A stretch of DNA of 31,774 nt from positions 1 through 31,774 of the forward strand of contig DCFT01000165.1 of assembly GCA_002319885.1 (NCBI GenBank), in the 5' to 3' direction. How positions within the stretch are numbered: the first letter of the stretch is position 1; each line of letters starts with the position of its first letter. The DNA is from Bacteroidales bacterium UBA1797 (lineage in GTDB: Bacteria; Bacteroidota; Bacteroidia; Bacteroidales; VadinHA17). The notes under the pieces were generated by a model, which was given only the letters and a program-made list of their open reading frames with translations, did no database searches and was not told where the DNA came from. A program made the position numbers and the translations under genes. This document shows positions 26,022 through 31,774 of the stretch, in pieces.

Positions 26022-28658
26022 ATGAAAAAACTCTACTCATTATTATTTTTACTGGGTATAATGCAATTCTCAGTTTATGCTCAGGATATTGCTTTAAATA
26101 AGCCAACTACCTGCAGTTCATTTGAGGGCACAGGATATGAGTCATCATTGGCAAACGATGGTAATAGTGCTACTTTGTGGGGTGCAATTCCAGCTCCTCA
26201 GTGGTGGCAGGTTGATCTTGGCGGTATTTATGATTTATCTTCAGTAGTTATAGTGAATTTTGTGGATGGCGTACGATATTATCACTACAACATTCAAATA
26301 AGCACTGATGGTGTTACATATACACAAGTAGCTGAAAAAACAAACAACAATCCAGCCACTGATGCCGGAGAGACTTACACGTTCACCGGCTCTGCCCGCT
26401 ATGTAAAAGTTAATATGCTTTATAATTCGAATAATCCGGCGGTTCATATAAGTGACTTCCAGGTGTTCGGTACTGCCGCTACAACACATACTATCTCAGC
26501 AACTTCCAATGCCGGTGGAACCATTTCACCTTCAGGTGGTGTGCTTGTAAAAGATGGTGAGTCACAGTCATTTACAATAACTCCCGATACAGATTATGAG
26601 ATAACGGACGTTCTCGTAGACGGCTCTTCAGTTGGCGCTGTACCTAATTTAACATTAAGTGATGTTACAGCAGATCATACAATTGCTGTAACATTTTCCT
26701 TAATTCCAATCTATACTATCACAGCAGGTCCAAATACCGGTGGTACAATTGATCCCTCAGGAGAACAGAATGTCATAAGTGGTAACGATATTACATATAC
26801 TATTGCTGCAAATAGCGATTTTCAGTTATCTGATGTTCTGGTAGACGGTGTTTCCAAGGGTCCAATTACGACCTATACCTTTACTAATGTAACAGCTGAT
26901 CATACTATTTCGGCTTCCTTTACGGTATTACCACATCTGGCATTGAACAAGCCTGCCACTTCAGAAAATCATCTTCTTGATTTTGTCCCCTCACTGGCGG
27001 TTGACAATGATGGATCAAATAATAGTTACTGGGCAGGTCTTGCATATCCCACATGGTGGGCGGTTGATCTGCAAGGCGTTTACAATGTGAATAGAATTGT
27101 TATTCGTAACTATACAGATGGATCAAGATTCTATCATTACAATATCGAAGCAAGTACCAATGGTGTTGATTACACACAGATTGCTGAAAAAACCAATGAT
27201 AATATAGCAACTGATGATGGTGATGAATATAGCTTAAATACTCCTGCCAGGTATTTAAGAGTAAATATGCTTTTAAACTCCTTGAACCCGGGTGTTCATA
27301 TCAGTGACTTCAGGGTATATGGTACAGCCAATCTGACAATTTCGGGTGTAACAGTCAACGATAAAGTATATGATGGAAATACCACTGCTACTTTAAATAC
27401 CAGTGGTGCTGCACTTGTGGGCGCTATATCAGGTGATAACGTTACTCTGGTATCGACAGGAGCAGCCGGAACTTTTGACGATAAAACCGCGGGTACGGGG
27501 AAAACAGTTACTACAACTGGTTTTACAATTACCGGGACAGATGCTTATAAATATATCCTTACCCAACCAACAGTTACTGGGAAGATAACAGGCAAGGCTC
27601 TTACTGTAACCGGACTGACTGCAAATAGCAAAATTTATGACGGTGGCACTACGGCTACACTTGGAGGAACAGGTGTTCTCTCGGGCGTAATTGCACCTGA
27701 TGTAGTGACACTCAGCGGTACTCCGGCAGCAACATTTGCAGCTAAAAACATTGGAACTGCGTTACCTGTTACTGTAACGGGACTCACACTTTCAGGAGCT
27801 GATGCCGGGAATTATACTCTGACACAACCTGCAGGACTGACTGCCAATATTACATCAAAAGCGCTCACAGTAACCGGACTTACCGTCGATAACAAGGTTT
27901 ACGATGGTGATGCATCAGCCACTCTTGGTGGTACAGTTGCTCTCTCGGGTGTAATAGTCCCTGATGTAGTAAACTTAGGCGGCACACCCGTAGCAACATT
28001 CCCCGATAAAACAGTTGGAACAGGGTTAGCTGTAACCGTAACAGGATTTACTATCACTGGTGCAGGTGCCGGAAATTATACACTTACCCAACCTGCTGGA
28101 CTCACCGCCAACATAACACCAAAGGAACTCACCATAACAGGAATTACCGCTGATAACAAGCCTCACGACGGTAATACAGATGCAACTCTTAGCGGAACAG
28201 CAGTACTCAATGGAGTCGTTGTGCCTGACGTGGTAGATCTGGGCGGCACTCCAATAGCTACTTTTGCCTCTGCTGATGTTGCAGATAACATTCCTGTTAC
28301 TGTTACCGGATATGCTATTTCAGGAGCAGATGCTGATAACTATACATTAACTCAGCCGGAAGGGCTTACAGCTAATATTACAGTTGTAACAGGTATTGAG
28401 GAAATAAACGGCGGAAAATTCTCATGTTCCGTTTATCCTAATCCGACAACTGACTTTGTTAAACTGAATGTTGTAAATTCTAATAGTGATAATTTGAGTT
28501 ATATACTCATTGACCCACGGGGTAACATTCTGGATAAACAGCCAATAACCGGCAGTGAAACACTTATTCCGATGCAGAGTTACTTATCCGGAACATACTT
28601 TATAAAAATTGTAGATAATAACATGAATCTCAAAACAATTAAAATAATCAAACACTAA
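26022..28658 (+). CDS. T9SS type A cargo: two F5/8C (discoidin-like) domains, InlB repeats and YDG repeats
   Basis: This 878-residue protein has signal peptide MKKLYSLLFLLGIMQFSVYA. An F5/8 type C domain runs about 22-152 (ALNKPTTCSS, PQWWQVDLGG, VHISDFQVFG). Two InlB B-type repeats (Flg_new_2-like) follow at about 156-227 and 231-302, each ending near VLVDG and TADHTI. A second F5/8C domain lies at about 306-435. Four YDG repeats have key positions 450, 539, 627 and 715; the last is PHDG rather than YDG. The C-terminal type A T9SS sorting domain is about 797-878 (VYPNPTTDFVKLNV, LSGTYFIKIV). F5/8C domains usually bind sugars or cell-surface glycans, so it may tether or recognise the locus glycan; no catalytic domain is present. 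An upstream ATG at 26014 is followed by an early stop, so the start at 26022 is right. A strong terminator follows. Confidence 0.92.
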   Translation: MKKLYSLLFLLGIMQFSVYAQDIALNKPTTCSSFEGTGYESSLANDGNSATLWGAIPAPQWWQVDLGGIYDLSSVVIVNFVDGVRYYHYNIQISTDGVTYTQVAEKTNNNPATDAGETYTFTGSARYVKVNMLYNSNNPAVHISDFQVFGTAATTHTISATSNAGGTISPSGGVLVKDGESQSFTITPDTDYEITDVLVDGSSVGAVPNLTLSDVTADHTIAVTFSLIPIYTITAGPNTGGTIDPSGEQNVISGNDITYTIAANSDFQLSDVLVDGVSKGPITTYTFTNVTADHTISASFTVLPHLALNKPATSENHLLDFVPSLAVDNDGSNNSYWAGLAYPTWWAVDLQGVYNVNRIVIRNYTDGSRFYHYNIEASTNGVDYTQIAEKTNDNIATDDGDEYSLNTPARYLRVNMLLNSLNPGVHISDFRVYGTANLTISGVTVNDKVYDGNTTATLNTSGAALVGAISGDNVTLVSTGAAGTFDDKTAGTGKTVTTTGFTITGTDAYKYILTQPTVTGKITGKALTVTGLTANSKIYDGGTTATLGGTGVLSGVIAPDVVTLSGTPAATFAAKNIGTALPVTVTGLTLSGADAGNYTLTQPAGLTANITSKALTVTGLTVDNKVYDGDASATLGGTVALSGVIVPDVVNLGGTPVATFPDKTVGTGLAVTVTGFTITGAGAGNYTLTQPAGLTANITPKELTITGITADNKPHDGNTDATLSGTAVLNGVVVPDVVDLGGTPIATFASADVADNIPVTVTGYAISGADADNYTLTQPEGLTANITVVTGIEEINGGKFSCSVYPNPTTDFVKLNVVNSNSDNLSYILIDPRGNILDKQPITGSETLIPMQSYLSGTYFIKIVDNNMNLKTIKIIKH
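27330..28385 (+). repeat. Array of four YDG-domain coding repeats
   Basis: Key codons are at 27369, 27636, 27900 and 28164, giving periods of 267, 264 and 264 bases. Units two to four share ADAGNYTLTQPAGLTANI-like ends and are much alike, pointing to fairly recent duplication. Unit one looks more like the units of the 1572-aa protein. Confidence 0.85.
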
Positions 28659-28689
28659 ATAACGATTTCCAGAGTAAGGATAAATTTGT

Positions 28690-28736
28690 AAAATGAGTAA
28701 GATCCTGAAATATGGATCTTACTCATTTTGATTTTT
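28690..28736 (+). terminator. Strong Rho-independent terminator after the F5/8C surface protein
   Basis: AAAATGAGTAAGATCC (28690-28705) pairs perfectly with GGATCTTACTCATTTT (28714-28729) over 16 pairs, with an 8-base loop. GATTTTT follows. It lies 31 bases after the stop codon. Confidence 0.88.
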
Positions 28737-28822
28737 ATACAGTTGATAACGATTTTACCCCTGTTCTTCGGGCAGAGGTTTATAGTACTTGGAAAGGATA
28801 CATTTAAATATAAACGTTCATT

Positions 28823-29974
28823 ATGTTAAATATCGCAGTATTGGCACTCGAAGATTTTGAGAACTGGAATAATACAAACTCTCTTAGTATGGGAGGAATA
28901 ACGGGAGTAATAAAAAGTATTCTGCCATATCTGAAAGCGAAAAATATATTTTTGTTGGGAATTACATCTGAAAGGAAAAACCTTTTCAGAAAGATTCATT
29001 TTGGTGATAATATTTATATAATTCCAGTTGCGTATGTTCCTAAGAATTCAAAAATTCCTGTCCGGCTTCATTCATTTTGGGCTGGCAGGAAAATAAATTC
29101 AATTCTTAAAGAAAATAATATCAGGTCGGTTTACTCTCATTCAGTTGAATTATCATTTTGGATAAAATCCAACATTTCCATTCTGCTTCACATGCATGGG
29201 GCAACCAATGCTCTTGAAAAATCGAAGAAAAAGTTTTTCAGGAACAGACTCTTTCAAAATATGTGGGAGTATGTACGGACAGTTAATTTAAAAAAAGCAA
29301 TAAAGATTATAGCAATAGATCCATTATGCTATAATCTTGTAAAAAAACATAATTTACAGGAAAAGGCTATATTATTGCCAAATTTTGTAGACGATAAAGT
29401 TTTTTACAAAGACACTACACAATCGAGAATTCTCGGAGCTGTTGAAGAGAATATTTTGCTTTTTGTTGGCAGGATTGAAGAAGTAAAAGGGCTTGAATTA
29501 TTTGTAGATACTTTATTATCATTGGATAAAAAGGAAGCAGGCAAATGGCGGGGAGTGTTTATTGGCAGAGGTACATACGAGCCGATAATTACAAAATATA
29601 TTCTGGAAAAATCCAATGGCTCACTTTTTATTTTTCCGGGGCCGGTTTTTGAGCAGGATGAATTGCGACGCATCTATTCAAAGTCATCGATACTGATGAT
29701 TTCATCTCATTACGAAGGCATTCCAATGGTAATTTTGGAATGCATTGCTTGCGGGACACCTGTTGTTTCCACTAATGTAGGTGGAATAAAAGAATTTATT
29801 TCAGATAATGAAATGTGTTTTGTGAATGATAACAGAGATCCTGATGAGTTTTCTGATTTAATACTTTCTATCAAAAACCGTAAGATGACTTCAGCTTCGT
29901 CTGATTTCCGGTTTTCCACTGAGAAGGCATCATTAATCATTAATCAGATTCTGCAACCTGTTCAGAACAATTGA
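28823..29974 (+). CDS. Family 4 glycosyltransferase
   Basis: This 383-residue GT-B protein begins LNIAVLALEDFENWNNTNSL, then SMGGITGVIKSILPYLK, a glycine-rich acceptor loop. The hinge IAIDPLCYNLVKKH and LPNFVDDKVFY lead to the donor domain with ILLFVGRIEEVKGLELF and HYEGIPMVILECIACGTPVV. The latter carries the EX7E pair typical of retaining GT4 enzymes. It likely adds a sugar to the lipid-linked unit. It follows the terminator at 28690-28736, so it should have its own promoter in the 86-base gap; none is clear. The next GT4 starts 60 bases after it. Confidence 0.86.
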   Translation: MLNIAVLALEDFENWNNTNSLSMGGITGVIKSILPYLKAKNIFLLGITSERKNLFRKIHFGDNIYIIPVAYVPKNSKIPVRLHSFWAGRKINSILKENNIRSVYSHSVELSFWIKSNISILLHMHGATNALEKSKKKFFRNRLFQNMWEYVRTVNLKKAIKIIAIDPLCYNLVKKHNLQEKAILLPNFVDDKVFYKDTTQSRILGAVEENILLFVGRIEEVKGLELFVDTLLSLDKKEAGKWRGVFIGRGTYEPIITKYILEKSNGSLFIFPGPVFEQDELRRIYSKSSILMISSHYEGIPMVILECIACGTPVVSTNVGGIKEFISDNEMCFVNDNRDPDEFSDLILSIKNRKMTSASSDFRFSTEKASLIINQILQPVQNN

Positions 29975-30034
29975 ATTAAATTTAAATCGTGTATAAGTAT
30001 TTTGTCAATAAAATCCAGCTAATTATCTTAACCT

Positions 30035-31153
30035 GTGAGTGATATTGTAAAAAAAAGAATATTATTTGTGAGTCCACTGCCACCTCCTCATTATGGTAGT
30101 GCCCTGTCGAGTGAAATGAGCCTGGATATTCTGAATAATGAGAATTCTTTCGAGGTAAGATCCATTAAACTGAATTATTCCAGAGAAATGTCAGATGTAG
30201 GGAAATTAACTCCGGGGAAAATAGGAGGGATTTTCAATGTAGCAGGAAGAATAAAAAAAGAGTTGAGGACATTTAAACCTGACCTGGTGTACTTTATGCC
30301 AGCAGTAAGTGGATTTGGTTTACTACGTGATTATTACCTTCTAAAAATAGTCAAAAGGTTAAACCATGGCAAATTGATACTTCATCTGAGGGCTCCTATT
30401 AAAGATAATGACTGGACCAATCCGGTTAGAAGTCTTTTTATTAAGGGTTTATTGATTTGTGATAAAATAATTCTATTGGGATCGGAGCTTATACCTAATT
30501 TAAATTCAGCAGTCCCTGAAAAGGATATTTATTTACTCCCAAACGCTTTAGTAAGCAGTATCACTGAGGGGGACGCTGAAAGCATTTATAGATCCAGGGG
30601 TAATGGAAATTACCTGAATCTGCTGTTTCTCTCAAATCTGCATGAATCAAAAGGCTGGTTTAAACTATTGGAATCATGCAGGTTACTTAACGATGCAGAC
30701 ATTAAATATTTGTGTCATTTTGTAGGTGACTGGCCATCAACAAATGAAAAGCTTAAGTTTTTTCGATATGTAGAAAAAAATAATCTGTACGATAACGTTG
30801 TTTACCATGGCAGGTTATTAGGCAGGGAAAAGCAAAATATGTTAAGGGAGGCTGATATTTTGATCTTTCCTACTGAATATGAGGCATTTGGACGTGTAAT
30901 AATTGAAGCTATGGAATTTGGGCTGCCAGTAATAGCAAGTAATGCAGGAACAATTCCCTCAATCATTGATAATGGTATTACGGGATTTGTTCTTGAAAAT
31001 AATAATGCAAACGAAATATTTCAATGCATACTTAAACTTCAGGATAAAACCCTCAGGACTGAAATGGGAAGAAAAGGAAGGGAAAAGTTTATAAATGAGT
31101 TCACTATCGGTATTTATAAGGACAGGTTTGTTAAAATATTCAAAGAAAACTGA
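30035..31153 (+). CDS. Family 4 glycosyltransferase with GTG start
   Basis: This 372-residue GT-B protein is read from GTG at 30035, after which KKRILFVSPLPPPHYGSAL forms the typical N-terminal beta strand and acceptor loop. LILHLRAPIKDNDW and IYLLPNALVSSI precede the donor domain with LNLLFLSNLHESKGWFKLL, NVVYHGRLLGREKQ and FPTEYEAFGRVIIEAMEFG, which contains the EX7E motif. GLPVIASNAGTIPSIIDNG completes the donor site. It presumably joins the preceding GT4 in building the repeat unit. It converges on the minus-strand sugar transferase gene 87 bases away. No terminator was seen between them. Confidence 0.86.
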   Translation: MSDIVKKRILFVSPLPPPHYGSALSSEMSLDILNNENSFEVRSIKLNYSREMSDVGKLTPGKIGGIFNVAGRIKKELRTFKPDLVYFMPAVSGFGLLRDYYLLKIVKRLNHGKLILHLRAPIKDNDWTNPVRSLFIKGLLICDKIILLGSELIPNLNSAVPEKDIYLLPNALVSSITEGDAESIYRSRGNGNYLNLLFLSNLHESKGWFKLLESCRLLNDADIKYLCHFVGDWPSTNEKLKFFRYVEKNNLYDNVVYHGRLLGREKQNMLREADILIFPTEYEAFGRVIIEAMEFGLPVIASNAGTIPSIIDNGITGFVLENNNANEIFQCILKLQDKTLRTEMGRKGREKFINEFTIGIYKDRFVKIFKEN

Positions 31154-31240
31154 CCAGAATATCTGGATATTGACGACAACACCATGCAATCAGAAATGAG
31201 GATGGCAATGTGTTAAAAAAGGACTGATAATTATAGCTTA

Positions 31241-31774
31241 TTACATGCCGCTTCTTTTAAAGACAGTAGCTATTGTTTTTAAAAGAATGATAAAATCGAG
31301 ACGCAGCGACCAGTTATCTATGTATGCTAAATCCAGTTCCATCCATTTTTCGAATTTAATGTTGTTTCTGTCGGGTTTTATCTGCCAGAAACATGATAAT
31401 CCGGGCTTTACGGAAAGACGTCTTAACTGCCAGCGTTTATATTGTTGTGTTTCACTGGGAAGAGGAGGACGTGGTCCGATCAACGACATCTCACCCTTCA
31501 AGACATTAACAAGCTGTGGTAATTCGTCCAGTCCTGTTTTTCGAAGAAATTTTCCAATATTGGTCACACGTGGATCATCTTTTATTTTAAAAACCGGTCC
31601 GTCCATCTCATTTACATTTTCAAGTTCCTTCTTAAGTGTTTCAGCATTGACAATCATAGTTCTGAATTTATAGAGGCTGAACTGGCGTCCTCTTAATCCT
31701 ACCCTGGCCTGTTTGAATACTATAGGCCCTTTGGAGGTCAATTTTATCAGAATGGAAATACCTAACAGTAGGGG
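31241..31774 (-). CDS. Undecaprenyl-phosphate sugar-1-phosphate transferase (bacterial sugar transferase), 5' end outside window
   Basis: The frame is open from the stop at 31241 to the window edge with no true start in between. The in-frame TTG at 31741 is internal, because the upstream codons read PLLGISILIKLTSKGPIVF, the usual membrane-to-catalytic junction of this family. The visible 177 residues are the catalytic Bac_transf domain: GPIVFKQARVGLRGR, FSLYKFRTMIVNAE, KIKDDPRVTNIGKFLRKTG, LDELPQLVNVLKGEMSLIGPRPP as two adjoining motifs and KPGLSCFWQI. It starts repeat-unit synthesis by moving a sugar phosphate onto undecaprenyl phosphate, as WbaP or WecA-type enzymes do. An N-terminal multi-helix domain (WbaP-like) or a short form cannot be told apart here. 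It runs opposite to the adjacent GT genes. Confidence 0.92.
   Translation of the reverse strand, partial: PLLLGISILIKLTSKGPIVFKQARVGLRGRQFSLYKFRTMIVNAETLKKELENVNEMDGPVFKIKDDPRVTNIGKFLRKTGLDELPQLVNVLKGEMSLIGPRPPLPSETQQYKRWQLRRLSVKPGLSCFWQIKPDRNNIKFEKWMELDLAYIDNWSLRLDFIILLKTIATVFKRSGM

Noticed and set aside
31245..31673. Plus-strand frame of 142 codons opposite the sugar transferase
   Set aside because: It is the complement of a highly conserved catalytic domain and shows no protein family features.
31739..31741. TTG as the start of the sugar transferase
   Set aside because: The frame stays open upstream and encodes the typical membrane-proximal segment (LLGISILIKLTSKGP), so the gene runs past the window edge.

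Overview
The window is AT-rich chromosomal DNA from a member of the Bacteroidota, most likely an environmental gliding or Bacteroidales-type lineage. Several features support this. Two giant secreted proteins end in type IX secretion (T9SS) sorting domains, one of type B (CHU_C-like) and one of type A. Both also carry YDG/MBG repeat domains typical of this phylum. Genes lack clear Shine-Dalgarno sequences, and some candidate promoters resemble the Bacteroidota TTTG / TAnnTTTG pattern. No tRNA, rRNA, CRISPR array, transposase or phage gene was seen.

The window is one large exopolysaccharide/surface-glycan locus. Region 1 (1-286, minus) is the start of a secreted parallel beta-helix protein. 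Region 2 (964-4236, plus) is a tight trio: SDR epimerase, FAD/NAD(P) oxidoreductase and NodB-type polysaccharide deacetylase. Region 3 (4837-8162) holds a DPM1-like GT2 with two C-terminal membrane helices, a secreted SUMF1/FGE-fold protein and a GT39-like GT-C membrane glycosyltransferase. Region 4 (8282-13213) is a classic Wzx/Wzy-type core: flippase, GT11 fucosyltransferase, GT4 and a polymerase-like membrane protein, closed by a strong terminator at 13318-13354. Region 5 (13417-16769) has two more glycosyltransferases and a WecG/TagA/CpsF (GT26) enzyme, closed by a second strong terminator.

Region 6 (16962-20130, minus) encodes the export machinery: a Wza-like outer-membrane lipoprotein and a Wzc-like tyrosine kinase/co-polymerase. 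Region 7 (20846-28658, plus) is divergent from it and encodes the two T9SS cargo proteins. The first (1572 aa) joins a PIG-L/LmbE deacetylase, a LamG domain, nine YDG repeats spaced 89-90 residues apart, two MBG repeats and a type B sorting domain. The second (878 aa) has two F5/8C domains, two InlB-type repeats, four YDG repeats and a type A sorting domain. Region 8 (28823-31153) has two GT4 enzymes. The window ends in the catalytic part of a minus-strand initiating sugar-phosphate transferase (31241-31774, cut by the edge).

Read together, a repeat unit would be started on undecaprenyl phosphate by the sugar transferase and extended by the cytoplasmic GTs, including fucosylation. It would then be flipped by Wzx, polymerised by the Wzy-like protein under Wzc control and exported through Wza. 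The GT2/GT39 pair could add extracytoplasmic decoration. The most interesting inference is that a T9SS-delivered surface deacetylase and a surface lectin-like protein, encoded beside wza/wzc, modify and bind the glycan outside the cell.
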